64,000 nt of DNA from Roseibium algicola (GCF_001999245.1 NZ_CP019630.1:3563001-3627000); one strand, 5' to 3'. Counted from the first letter of the stretch, positions 52,939-62,679 are shown. The notes: a model not told the origin generated them from the sequence alone. Translations and numbers: made by a program.

Positions 52939-54702
52939 CTAAGCCTGCTTTTTGGTGTCGGCTGGCTCGCGCCGCCGCAATTTGTATCGAGGGGTGTTCG
53001 GCGTGTCCGGCAAGGCGCTAATCCGGCCGTGCTCCATCAGAAACTGCTTGTCGGCAATGGCGCGGAAAGAAGGGCGGTGGCTGACGATCAACGTCGTCAA
53101 CTGGCCTTTGAGCCGCTTCAACGCTTCAACGAGCTGGGCTTCGCTCTTGTGGTCGAGAGCGCCGTTGGCATCGTTGAGGATAAGGATCTTCGGTTCGCCT
53201 GCGAGCGCGCGAGCAATGGCAATGCGCTGTACCATGCTGTCGGTGAGATTTTCTTCAATCGCGTTGCCGAGCATTGTGTCGTAGCCCAACGGCAGCAGGT
53301 GAATATCCTTTTCAAGGCCGATCAGGTCCGCCGCCAATCGGGCTTTTTGCGGGCTCGCGCGAGATCCGAAGAGAGTCAGGTTCTGCAGGATCGTGCCGGC
53401 GAACATCTGGGCGTCGTTGCTGACGTAGGCGATGTGCCGGCACAGATACCGGTGGTCGACACCGTACAAATCCTGTCCGTCTATCATGACCTTGCCGGAG
53501 GTCGGTTCGATATCACCGGAAATCAGGCGAGCAAGCGTCGTTCGGCCGCTGCCGTCGCTGCCCTCAAAGGCAACGGTTTCTCCGGCATTGATCGTCAGGC
53601 TCAGATTCTGGACAGGCACGATCGCATCGCTGCGCGCGGCGAAGCTGGCATTTTGCAGCTTGATGTTGCCGACAATTACCAGGTTCTTGTTTCCTGATCG
53701 CTCTTCCTTTGGCAAATCGAACAGGGCGCGCGCTTCGCGGAAATCATGTTTGACCCGCTGCATGTCCGTCCAGTGGTTGATGCCGCGCAGCAAGGGCTGC
53801 ACGACCTGACCTGCCAGCAGGGTGCAGGCCGCAACCGCCCCGACACTGATGAACCCGGACATAACCATGAGGGCCCCGGCCGACACCACGCAGACGGTTG
53901 TGAGGACGGTGAAGAACCCGGAGGAATTCCGTGCCCGGTTGGTGAGATCGATATAGTCGTAGCCAAGGCGAGAATTTTGCGTCTGCAGGCGTTCAAACCT
54001 TCGCAGGATGACGGGCTCGAAGGCCATGGCCTTGATGGTGTTGAGGCCGGACAGGACCTCGAAGATGAAATCGTATTTGCGCTGATCCTGCTCCGCGCGT
54101 TTTTCAATCAGGCTGTCGATCCTTGTATTTAGAGCGGCGGTTCTCAGGGCAAACAAGGCCAGGAGAACAAGCGGCACGAAGCCGATCGGCCCCCCGATAA
54201 GAAACAGGACGGCAAGAAAGAGGAGGCTGGCGGGAAGGTCGATTGCCAGGAGGCGGGCCTGACCACCGTAATGGTCACCCATTGCTTGCAGCGAGCGCAG
54301 CGAGTCCAGGTGTTTGGTCACCGTCGCCTCAGAGTTGATGTCCGCTCTGGAGTGCAGAAGACGTCTGGCCGCTTCGACGTTGGCCTGATGGGTGAAAGAG
54401 GCTGCAAGCCAGCCTGTCAGATACGACCGTGTCGTTTTCAGAACCGCATCGATCACCAGCACGAAACCCAGTCCTGCGATCAGGATGACGAGCGTGTCGG
54501 TCGACTTGTTTGGCAGAATCCGGTCATAGACCTGCAAGATGGTCAGCGGCATCGCCAAGCCGAGGATATTGATCAGGATGGAAGCGGTTACCACCGAGCG
54601 CGGGAGTTTTGGTGTTGATACTTTTTCTCCGGTTTCGGAGGAAAAAAACTCCAGTTGCGGCAGTTTGATACTGGAAAAAGTATCAGTGATAAAAGATGCC
54701 AT
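52939..54702 (-). CDS. Type I secretion ABC exporter subunit with degenerate ATPase motifs (B)
   Basis: 587 residues; ATG 54702 follows AAGGAGG. The membrane domain runs about 35-320 (ASILINILGLAMPLTILQVY at its start). The NBD has Walker A GSDGSGRTT (about 380), with Arg in place of the essential Lys. LSGGQ is replaced by LTDSM (about 482), and Walker B reads ILILNDANGALD with Asn at the Mg-binding Asp (about 505). The H-loop His is kept (SHRPS, about 539). With exporter A this could give a heterodimer in which neither composite site is canonical. No C39 domain here. Stop and the next gene's ribosome site overlap (9 bp between genes). Divergent from the adhesin. Confidence 0.9.
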   Translation of the reverse strand: MASFITDTFSSIKLPQLEFFSSETGEKVSTPKLPRSVVTASILINILGLAMPLTILQVYDRILPNKSTDTLVILIAGLGFVLVIDAVLKTTRSYLTGWLAASFTHQANVEAARRLLHSRADINSEATVTKHLDSLRSLQAMGDHYGGQARLLAIDLPASLLFLAVLFLIGGPIGFVPLVLLALFALRTAALNTRIDSLIEKRAEQDQRKYDFIFEVLSGLNTIKAMAFEPVILRRFERLQTQNSRLGYDYIDLTNRARNSSGFFTVLTTVCVVSAGALMVMSGFISVGAVAACTLLAGQVVQPLLRGINHWTDMQRVKHDFREARALFDLPKEERSGNKNLVIVGNIKLQNASFAARSDAIVPVQNLSLTINAGETVAFEGSDGSGRTTLARLISGDIEPTSGKVMIDGQDLYGVDHRYLCRHIAYVSNDAQMFAGTILQNLTLFGSRASPQKARLAADLIGLEKDIHLLPLGYDTMLGNAIEENLTDSMVQRIAIARALAGEPKILILNDANGALDHKSEAQLVEALKRLKGQLTTLIVSHRPSFRAIADKQFLMEHGRISALPDTPNTPRYKLRRREPADTKKQA

Positions 54703-54879
54703 AGTAAGCGCCTCCTTGAATACATTAAGGCGCGTAATTGTTTCAAAATCGTTTACCAAAAATACCGCAAATTCTAAATTTACATCAAGTTATACATGTA
54801 ATTCGAAGATTGAAGTTGGTTTTTATTAAGGTAACCCTGCGCGTGATGACGTTAGGTTTTAACGGAGCACGTGCAAGTC
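54703..54879. promoter_or_regulatory. Divergent promoter region between exporter operon and adhesin
   Basis: 177 bp, markedly A+T-rich (54730-54830) against a G+C-rich background. It should carry promoters for both the exporter operon and the adhesin. Words TTACAT and ATGTAA (54779-54802) form a loose inverted repeat. No ORF. Confidence 0.55.
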
Positions 54880-57800
54880 ATGGCCGACACCGATACTTCA
54901 GCGAATGCAGGCAAACCGGGCGTTTCTTCTTCAACGGAGAACGCAGCAAAGTCCAACGGCGGATCAGAACCGTCGCCTGCACGCATGGAGGCTCAAGCAG
55001 GCGATCCCTACCGTCCGGCCGGTGGCAATGATTATTCCCTGTCCGTGGAACCGGAAGATACCGGTGAAGCAACCTTGGCGAACCTTTATCAGGCTGTGCC
55101 CCTCGAAGATCGAGGATCTGGTGCTTCAACCCAGGATGCCGAGGGACTTGGCGGCGACGGCGGCAGAGACGGCCAGGGTGCGCATGGGGGGCTGGGTCAG
55201 GGATTGGGCGGAGCTGGAACCGGTGACACGCTACTGCCGGACGGCGGTTCCGAAGTGGCCGAAACCGCCGATGGTGGTCCAAACGATGACGGCGGCCTTG
55301 GCGACGGTGCCGTTCCGGAAGCGCGTGGACTCGACCCGACGTTGTCTCAATTCGATCTGGGCGGCGATGGCATTCAGTCATCGGGCTCCCAGGTTGGTGA
55401 CGGAACCAGCGGCGGAGGCGGAGGTGCTGGTGAAGGCGGCGATGGTGGGAACACCGGGGTCGGCCCTGTTGAGGACGTCGACAGCACCGACAATTTTGTA
55501 ACGGAAAACGCCGCAGGAGGTACCGTTGTCGGCGTAGTCGCCTTTGCGAATGATCCGGATGCGACAGACACGGTCACCTACTCGATCACCGATAGTCGGT
55601 TCGATATCGACCCGGATACGGGCGTTATTACCGTTGCTGATGGCGCGGTGATTGATCGCGAGACGACCCCCTATATCGATATTGAAGTGACGGCGACGTC
55701 AACGGATGGGTCAACCTCGACCGGGACCTTCCGAATTACAGTTGGTGATGAAAACGAGTTCGACATCGGCCCGGTGACAGACGTTGATGGTGCCGACAAC
55801 TTCGTCCAGGAGAACTCTGCCGGTGGCACGGTTGTCGGTGTGACGGCGTTTGCTGAAGACCCGGATGCGACAGACACGGTCACCTACTCGATCACCGATA
55901 GTCGGTTCGATATCGACCCGGATACGGGCGTTATTACCGTTGCTGATGGCGCGGTGATTGATCGCGAGACGACCCCCTATATCGATATTGAAGTGACGGC
56001 GACGTCAACGGATGGGTCAACCTCGACCGGGACCTTCCGAATTACAGTTGGTGATGAAAACGAGTTCGACATCGGCCCGGTGACAGACGTTGATGGTGCC
56101 GACAACTTCGTCCAGGAGAACTCTGCCGGTGGCACGGTTGTCGGTGTGACGGCGTTTGCTGAAGACCCGGATGCCACGGACACGGTTACCTATTCCATCA
56201 CCGATAGTCGGTTCGAGATCGATCCGGATACGGGCCTTATTACCGTTGCCGATGGCGCGGTGATTGACCGCGAGACAACCCCCTATATCGATATTGAAGT
56301 CACTGCCACCTCGACAGATGGGTCAACCTCGACAGGAACCTTCCGGATCACGGTTGGCGATGAAAACGAGTTCGGCATTGGGCCGGTGACGGACGTTGAT
56401 GGTGCCGACAACTTCGTCCAGGAGAACTCCGCCGGTGGCACGGTTGTCGGTGTGACGGCGTTTGCTGAAGACCCGGATGCCACGGACACGGTTACCTATT
56501 CCATCACCGATAGTCGGTTCGAGATCGATCCGGATACGGGCCTTATTACCGTTGCCGATGGCGCGGTGATTGATCGCGAGACGACGCCTTTTATCGATAT
56601 CGAGGTTACAGCCACCTCAACGGATGGCTCAACTTCGACCGGTATCTTCCGGATCACGGTGGGCGACGAGAACGAGTTCGATATCGGTCCGGTGACAGAC
56701 GTTGATGGAGCCGACAACTTCGTCCAGGAGAATTCTGCCGGTGGCACGGTTGTCGGTGTGACGGCGTTCGCCGAAGATCCGGATGCGACCGACACGGTCA
56801 CCTATTCCATCACCGATGGTCGGTTCGATATCGACCCGGATACGGGCGTTATTACCGTTGCTGATGGCGCGGTGATTGATCGCGAGACGACCCCCTATAT
56901 CGATATTGAAGTGACGGCGACGTCAACGGATGGGTCAACCTCGACCGGGACCTTCCGGATCACGGTGGGCGACGAAAACGAGTTCGATATCGGTCCGGTG
57001 ACGGACGTTGATGGTGCCGACAACTTCGTCCAGGAGAATTCTGCCGGTGGCACGGTTGTCGGTGTGACGGCGTTCGCCGAAGATCCGGATGCGACCGACA
57101 CGGTCACCTATTCCATCACAGACAGCCGGTTCGAGATCGACCCGGACACGGGCGTTATTACCGTTGCCGATGGCGCAGTGATTGACCGCGAGACGACGCC
57201 TTTTATCGATATTGAAGTGACGGCGACGTCAACGGATGGGTCAACTTCTACCGGCATCTTCCGGATCACGGTTGGCGATGAAAACGAGTTCGATATAGGT
57301 CCGGTGACGGACGTTGATGGAGCCGACAACTTCGTCCAGGAGAACTCCGCCGGTGGCACGGTTGTCGGTGTGACGGCGTTTGCTGAAGACCCGGATGCAA
57401 CGGATACAGTTTCCTATTCCATCACCGATAGTCGGTTCGATATCGACCCGGATACGGGCGTTATTACCGTTGCCGATGGTGCCGTGATTGACCGCGAGAC
57501 GACCCCCTATATCGATATCGAGGTTACAGCCACCTCAACGGATGGCTCAACCTCGACCGGTATCTTCCGGATCACGGTGGGCGACGAGAACGAGTTCGAT
57601 ATTGGACCGGTGAACGACATCGACCCGGCAGCCAACAGCATTTCAGAGACCGCCAATGGGGGCGAATTTGCCGGGATCACCGCCTTCGCCGAGGATCCTG
57701 ATCCGGCGGACAGTGTCACCTACCAGCTGACTGGTGATGACAGGTTCGAGATCGATCCGGATACAGGTGTCATCACCGTAAAGAATGGCGCGACGTTCGA

Positions 57801-60800
57801 TGCGGAAACAGAACCTTCCATCGAGATGACTGTCACCGCAACGTCAACGGATGGCTCTTCCTCAACTAAGACCTTCACCGTGGCCGTGACAGACAACAAT
57901 GAAGCACCGGATCTGATCGTTCATCTGGAAAACGGCTCAGAACAGTTTGTCGTCAACGGCAGCTTCGAAATCTATGACGGGGTTCACGGCGGACCAGCCG
58001 GGTCCGGCTGGTACGAAAACCCGACTTCGATCGAGGGTTGGACCTACGACAACGTCGATGTACATGAGGCCGGGCACAATACTTATGGCGCGACTGACGG
58101 CGGTCATCATCTGGACCTTGCAGCCATGAACAATGGCTGGGCTTCTCAGCAAATAGAGGGGCAGCTTGATGGTCAGGTCTATCATCTGACATTCGACATG
58201 AAGTCGCGCGGCGGCGTGGGAGAAAGTGTCGCCGAGGTCTATTGGAACGGCGAGTTGATCGACACGATCGACCCGGCCACTACGGGAACGGGTTGGCAGT
58301 CCTATGCCTATGACATCGTTGGCGGATCCGGCGACGGCTCCAATACGCTGACATTCGTTGAGATCGGTTCCGATAACCTGGGTGGTGCGCTGATCGACAG
58401 TGTGTCCATCGTTTCCGACAACCGCACTGCGGTCGTCGAGGAATATTACGGCGCAGAGATTGCACCCTTGTCAGTATTCGATCCGGATGTGGGCGATACG
58501 CATATATTCACGGTTTCGGACGACCGGTTTGAGGTGGTCGTATCCGGCGACAGATACCTTCTCAAATTGAAAGACGATCAGGCCTTCGACTACGAAACCG
58601 AGACTCAGGTGACCCTTGAGGTGACGGCAACCGACCAGGGCGGTCTTTCCGACACGGAGATCGTGGTGATCGACGTGATCGATATCGACGACACCAATTC
58701 TCCCATCGGTCCGCTCGCCGACATTGATGCCAGCGCAAACCAGGTTCTTGAAAACGCCGCGGCAGGTGCCGTCGTGGGTCTGACTGCCTTTGCAAACGAT
58801 CCGGATGCAGGCGACAACGTGAGTTATCAGCTCAGCGGTGACGCGCGCTTCGAGATCGACCCGGTGTCGGGGGTGATCACCGTCGCCAGTGGGGCAAGTT
58901 TCGACAAGGAAACCGAACCGGAAATCGATGTTCTGGTGACGGCTACTTCGACTGACGGATCAGTCTCGACCGAAACCTTCACGATTGCGATTGCCGATGC
59001 CAATGAGGCGCCGGACCTCGACTTCGATCCGGAACTTGGACCGGGCGTTTCCGTGACGCTGACCTTTGTCGAGGAATATGCCGGCCACAGCAATGTGCTG
59101 GGTGTCTTCTACGTGGACGGCAACGGCAATCCCGTGGCCGGCGAAATCGTCTGGGTCAACCAGAACCAATTGACGCCGGGCGATACGGCGACCCTCTATC
59201 TGGAAGGCGTCGAAGCGAGCGAAATCGGCTATTTCCTGATCCCGGATGGTGCAGACACGAACAATGGTCTTCTTGCCGGTGACAAGGTGACGTTCCAGAA
59301 AGACGGTCAGGGGAACTGGCAGGCCGTCGGACCTGACGGGACGCTGCTGGTTGGGGCCGATGCCAATGTTCTTTTCTCCGGTAACGGGTCACTCAATCCG
59401 GATGGTTACGACTACACCGTGGAAAGCGGCATCAGGATCGGCTTTGAGGACATTGCCGGCGGGGGTGACGAGGATTTCGACGACGTCGTCTTTGACCAGA
59501 CAACTTTCGAAACCACTGCTCGTGCCGCGGTCTATGAAGAAGATCCGGGGGCGGAAATCGGTACCTTGTCGGTATTCGATCCCGATGTCGGCGATACGCA
59601 CAGCTTCACGGTTTCCGATAGTCGCTTCGAGGTCATATCGATCAACGGTGAGAACATTCTCAAACTGAAGGACGGTGTGGCGCTCGATTATGAGACCGAA
59701 ACCCAGGTGAGCGTTGAGGTTACCGTTACCGATAGCGGCGGGCTGTCGGACACGGAAACCATCGTGATCGACGTCATCGACGTGGAGCCGGAAGAGCCTG
59801 CCGACGACAATGAGCCGATCGGGCCTGTCAGGGATGTCGATACGGCCCAGAATCTGGTTGTGGCGACAGCTGCTGCCGGAATGGTGATCGGCCTGACGGC
59901 ATTCGCGGAAGATGCCGACGCCGGAGACACTGTGACCTATTCCATCGACGACAGCCGGTTTGATATCGACGCAGACACCGGTGTGGTGACCCTCGCCAGT
60001 GGTGCAACGCTGGTTGCAGGCGAGACCATCGACGTGACGATCACCGCCACATCAAGTGACGGATCCCAGTCGAGCGCGGTTTTCCCCGTGACGGTGACTT
60101 CGGGTGTAACTGAGAACTCGCCGCCTGATCTGATCGTCGGCAACGCGATCTACCGGCCGGACCAGGGCAACAAGCACTGGGACGATCATCATGATGGCCA
60201 TTGGGGACATATCAAGGACGGGGAAACGGGGCACTATCATGAAGATGACGGTGTCCATGGTCAGACCTATCACGGCCACGACGACGACTGTACGGGCAAC
60301 GAATATCACGTTCCCGAAAATCAGGCAGGTGTCGAACTTGTCGAACTTTCGGTAGTGGACCCCGATATCGGCGACACGCACACCTTCACGGTGTCGGATG
60401 ACCGGTTTGAAGTCGTGAGCAACGGCGACAGCTATCTGCTGAAGCTGAAGGATGACGCGGCAGTCGACTACGAAACGGAGCAAAGCATCACGATAGACGT
60501 TACCGCGACCGACAGCGGAGGCTTGTCGGATACCGAGACAATTACCCTGGACGTGGTCGACTTTGATGATGTGCCCCTGTGCGAGGTCGGGACAAGTAAT
60601 GCCGATACGATTGTTGGGGGCGATTTCGTGGACAGCATTTCCGGACTTGGCGGAAATGACATCCTGCTGGGTCAGGGAGGCAACGACCTCATCTATGGCG
60701 GGGCTGGTGACGATGTGATCCGGGGTGGCGCGGGCGACGACGTTCTTTCCGGTGGCGACGGGTCGGATCTGTTCGCCTACATGCTCGGCGACGGGCATGA

Positions 60801-61041
60801 CAGCATTTACGGCGGCGCCGGCGGGAGCTGGATCGATATCGTCGATCTGAGCAAGGCCGCCGATGGCACCGATATCGGAACCTATGGTGTCGACTGGTCC
60901 ATCACCATGACGGAAGGTTCCATCGAGAGCATCGATGCAGCGGCGGGCGAGATCACCCTTTCGCAGGATTCGGGGGGCTACATCGAGTTTGCCGATGGCG
61001 GACGCATCGACTTCACGGATCTGGAAGGCGTTCAGTACTGA
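54880..61041 (+). CDS. Giant cadherin-like/RTX repeat adhesin, type I secretion substrate
   Basis: 2,053 residues, acidic, with only two cysteines (1804 and 1901). Layout: Gly-rich low-complexity N-terminus (1-195); seven near-identical 102-residue cadherin-like units (196-909; each has ENSAGGTVVGVTAFAEDPDA and ends TVGDEN); a divergent eighth (910-1011); a DUF642-like segment (FVVNGSFEIYDGVHG, about 1025-1180); more cadherin-like units; DUF4114 (IGFEDIAGGGDEDFDDVVF, about 1520); a His/Asp-rich stretch (1758-1811); RTX nonapeptides (GGAGDDVIRGGAGDDVLSGG, about 1919-1965). Calcium binding and surface attachment are expected. There is no Sec signal; export should use the flanking exporter, HlyD and TolC. 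ATG 54880 is preferred to GTG 54871, but neither has ideal ribosome-site spacing. Confidence 0.92.
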   Translation: MADTDTSANAGKPGVSSSTENAAKSNGGSEPSPARMEAQAGDPYRPAGGNDYSLSVEPEDTGEATLANLYQAVPLEDRGSGASTQDAEGLGGDGGRDGQGAHGGLGQGLGGAGTGDTLLPDGGSEVAETADGGPNDDGGLGDGAVPEARGLDPTLSQFDLGGDGIQSSGSQVGDGTSGGGGGAGEGGDGGNTGVGPVEDVDSTDNFVTENAAGGTVVGVVAFANDPDATDTVTYSITDSRFDIDPDTGVITVADGAVIDRETTPYIDIEVTATSTDGSTSTGTFRITVGDENEFDIGPVTDVDGADNFVQENSAGGTVVGVTAFAEDPDATDTVTYSITDSRFDIDPDTGVITVADGAVIDRETTPYIDIEVTATSTDGSTSTGTFRITVGDENEFDIGPVTDVDGADNFVQENSAGGTVVGVTAFAEDPDATDTVTYSITDSRFEIDPDTGLITVADGAVIDRETTPYIDIEVTATSTDGSTSTGTFRITVGDENEFGIGPVTDVDGADNFVQENSAGGTVVGVTAFAEDPDATDTVTYSITDSRFEIDPDTGLITVADGAVIDRETTPFIDIEVTATSTDGSTSTGIFRITVGDENEFDIGPVTDVDGADNFVQENSAGGTVVGVTAFAEDPDATDTVTYSITDGRFDIDPDTGVITVADGAVIDRETTPYIDIEVTATSTDGSTSTGTFRITVGDENEFDIGPVTDVDGADNFVQENSAGGTVVGVTAFAEDPDATDTVTYSITDSRFEIDPDTGVITVADGAVIDRETTPFIDIEVTATSTDGSTSTGIFRITVGDENEFDIGPVTDVDGADNFVQENSAGGTVVGVTAFAEDPDATDTVSYSITDSRFDIDPDTGVITVADGAVIDRETTPYIDIEVTATSTDGSTSTGIFRITVGDENEFDIGPVNDIDPAANSISETANGGEFAGITAFAEDPDPADSVTYQLTGDDRFEIDPDTGVITVKNGATFDAETEPSIEMTVTATSTDGSSSTKTFTVAVTDNNEAPDLIVHLENGSEQFVVNGSFEIYDGVHGGPAGSGWYENPTSIEGWTYDNVDVHEAGHNTYGATDGGHHLDLAAMNNGWASQQIEGQLDGQVYHLTFDMKSRGGVGESVAEVYWNGELIDTIDPATTGTGWQSYAYDIVGGSGDGSNTLTFVEIGSDNLGGALIDSVSIVSDNRTAVVEEYYGAEIAPLSVFDPDVGDTHIFTVSDDRFEVVVSGDRYLLKLKDDQAFDYETETQVTLEVTATDQGGLSDTEIVVIDVIDIDDTNSPIGPLADIDASANQVLENAAAGAVVGLTAFANDPDAGDNVSYQLSGDARFEIDPVSGVITVASGASFDKETEPEIDVLVTATSTDGSVSTETFTIAIADANEAPDLDFDPELGPGVSVTLTFVEEYAGHSNVLGVFYVDGNGNPVAGEIVWVNQNQLTPGDTATLYLEGVEASEIGYFLIPDGADTNNGLLAGDKVTFQKDGQGNWQAVGPDGTLLVGADANVLFSGNGSLNPDGYDYTVESGIRIGFEDIAGGGDEDFDDVVFDQTTFETTARAAVYEEDPGAEIGTLSVFDPDVGDTHSFTVSDSRFEVISINGENILKLKDGVALDYETETQVSVEVTVTDSGGLSDTETIVIDVIDVEPEEPADDNEPIGPVRDVDTAQNLVVATAAAGMVIGLTAFAEDADAGDTVTYSIDDSRFDIDADTGVVTLASGATLVAGETIDVTITATSSDGSQSSAVFPVTVTSGVTENSPPDLIVGNAIYRPDQGNKHWDDHHDGHWGHIKDGETGHYHEDDGVHGQTYHGHDDDCTGNEYHVPENQAGVELVELSVVDPDIGDTHTFTVSDDRFEVVSNGDSYLLKLKDDAAVDYETEQSITIDVTATDSGGLSDTETITLDVVDFDDVPLCEVGTSNADTIVGGDFVDSISGLGGNDILLGQGGNDLIYGGAGDDVIRGGAGDDVLSGGDGSDLFAYMLGDGHDSIYGGAGGSWIDIVDLSKAADGTDIGTYGVDWSITMTEGSIESIDAAAGEITLSQDSGGYIEFADGGRIDFTDLEGVQY
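55465..57606 (+). repeat. Seven tandem 306-bp coding repeats inside the adhesin
   Basis: Seven units of exactly 306 bp. Units in phase at 55561-55866 and 55867-56172 appear identical base for base by eye. The next pair (56173 and 56479) is identical through its first ~100 bp and then differs, a mosaic that suggests gene conversion or unequal crossing-over. Units may vary in number between strains and be hard to assemble with short reads. Confidence 0.93.
60151..60312 (+). other. His/Asp-rich insert in adhesin
   Basis: Codes for a stretch with runs such as HWDDHHDGHWGHIKDGE and YHGHDDDC. It contains about thirteen His and many Asp, unlike the rest of the protein, and carries one of its two cysteines. 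Metal (Zn, Ni or Ca) binding is an inference. Confidence 0.7.
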
Positions 61042-61053
61042 TCAGCAGGAATG

Positions 61054-61083
61054 AAAAAAGCGGGCAAGTTACGCCCGCTTTTT
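61054..61083. terminator. Bidirectional terminator between adhesin and tolC
   Basis: AAAAAGCGGGC/GCCCGCTTTTT around AAGTTAC, with A- and T-runs on both sides. It sits between the convergent adhesin and TolC stops. Confidence 0.93.
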
Positions 61084-61093
61084 GTGTTGCCGG

Positions 61094-62584
61094 TTATTGA
61101 ATCGGAGGCAGTGGTTCTGTCTCGATAAAGACGGTGTCGCTGGTCACGACCTCGACGACGGTTGACTGGAAGACATCGTTCTCCGACGGTCCAAGGCGAA
61201 GGTCCCAGGTATTGAACTCAGGCATGAGGCGTGGGACCGGTGCCGGCCGTTCCTCGATGATCCCGAAATGCTGCGGCGCCAGCCGGCCAATGTTGGCCAG
61301 CAGGAAGAAGTCCGCAATGCGGCTGTCATAGCGTGCCCGGACATGGTCGACCTTGCTGAGCAATAGTTCGCGCTCGCCGTCCAGAACATCGAGCAGGGAC
61401 CGCTGACCGCTGTCGAATTCCACCTGCAGGCCCTTGACCGCACGCTGGTTGGCCTCAATCGCGCGCTTTACCGCCTTGACCTTCAGCCTTGAGGCAGCCC
61501 GCTGCTTCATGGCACGGACAACGTTCTCGCGGATGATCTGCTGGATGTCGTCCAGCTCGTATTCCTGTTGGGCTGCCGTGAAGTTTGCGCGTTTGACCGC
61601 GGCAATGTTGCGGCCTCCGGTGAAGAAAGGGGCCGTGACGCGCACGCCAAAGCGGAAGTCTTCTTCGTCCTGATTGCCAAGGTTGCCCTGGTAACCGGTT
61701 TGCCATTCGCTTTCCAGCGAGACACGCGGCAGCATGTCGCCGACTGCGGCGCGTGCGGCGTAACGTGCGGCCCTTGCATCTGCCGTTGCGGCGCGGATGG
61801 ACGGATTGTTCTGCAGCGCGACGTTGATCGCGTCATCCAGACCGGCGGGCTCGATTGTCTGCGGAATGCCAGGCCAGCCGAGCTTGCCCGGCTTTTGTCC
61901 GGTCAGGCGCTCATAGACAGCCTCGGAGGCTTCGAGGTCGCCGACCGCCTGGTCGGAATTCCCCTGCGCTTCACCGAGACGGGCAAGCGCCTGTTCGATA
62001 TCGGTGCGCGTTGCGTCTCCCGACTTGTAACGGGCGCGGGCGGCGTTCACCTCCCGTTGCACCACGTTGGTGTAGGCCCGCAAGTGAGCGAGGATCGCCC
62101 GATCGCGAACAACGCGCAGATAGGCATCGGCTGTGTTGAACAGCAGCGTCTGTTCGGCGCCAATGAGCTGGTTGCGACCGGAATTCGCTTCCTCATGAGC
62201 CTGGTTCAGCCGATTGACACCCGCGAAACCCTGAAACACCGTCTGGGACATGGAGATGCCCAGCTCGTGGAAGAAGGACCTGTCGCTGTTGCCGCTGCGT
62301 TCGCTGCGGAAGGCGTTCTGTTCCCCCAGGTAGGTGCCGGTAACCGTCGGCAGAAACTCGGACCTGGCGGTCCAGACGTCCTGATTGGTCGCTTCGTAAC
62401 GCGACCGTTCCGCCTTGAGGCCCGGGTTGATGGCGTAGGCCGACCCCATGGCTTCTTCAAGCGACTGGGCGGATACGGTTGCGCTGGCGAAGGAAAGGCT
62501 GATCAGTGACGCGCCTGCCAGCAGACCGGCAAGGCGGGTTTTCAATCCGAGCATCAGTTTGGCAGGGGCAGGGAAGGTCGTCAT
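61094..62584 (-). CDS. TolC-family outer membrane channel of type I secretion
   Basis: 496 residues with a signal peptide (ending SFASATVSAQ, about residue 40). Two outer-membrane-factor repeats are visible: SLEEAMGSAYAINPGLKAER with TVFQGFAGVNRLNQAHEEAN, and LDDAINVALQNNPSIRAATA with PFFTGGRNIAAVKRANFTAA. Long coiled helices follow each. The channel completes the HlyD-ABC exporter. It is encoded convergently to the adhesin. An in-frame ATG ten codons in is an alternative start. No promoter is obvious, but the A+T-rich upstream region has two inverted repeats. Confidence 0.93.
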   Translation of the reverse strand: MTTFPAPAKLMLGLKTRLAGLLAGASLISLSFASATVSAQSLEEAMGSAYAINPGLKAERSRYEATNQDVWTARSEFLPTVTGTYLGEQNAFRSERSGNSDRSFFHELGISMSQTVFQGFAGVNRLNQAHEEANSGRNQLIGAEQTLLFNTADAYLRVVRDRAILAHLRAYTNVVQREVNAARARYKSGDATRTDIEQALARLGEAQGNSDQAVGDLEASEAVYERLTGQKPGKLGWPGIPQTIEPAGLDDAINVALQNNPSIRAATADARAARYAARAAVGDMLPRVSLESEWQTGYQGNLGNQDEEDFRFGVRVTAPFFTGGRNIAAVKRANFTAAQQEYELDDIQQIIRENVVRAMKQRAASRLKVKAVKRAIEANQRAVKGLQVEFDSGQRSLLDVLDGERELLLSKVDHVRARYDSRIADFFLLANIGRLAPQHFGIIEERPAPVPRLMPEFNTWDLRLGPSENDVFQSTVVEVVTSDTVFIETEPLPPIQ

Positions 62585-62679
62585 TGCAGCACCGTGATCG
62601 TTGTCTGCCCTTAAGGTAAAATTTTATAGTTAATCAAAAGTAAGTTGAGATTAGAGAATATGGCCAAGAATTTTCAGTA

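Noticed and set aside
55465..57606. Regular repeats that might suggest a CRISPR array or satellite
   Set aside because: Units are 306 bp, contiguous, without spacers and in one reading frame coding for cadherin-like domains.
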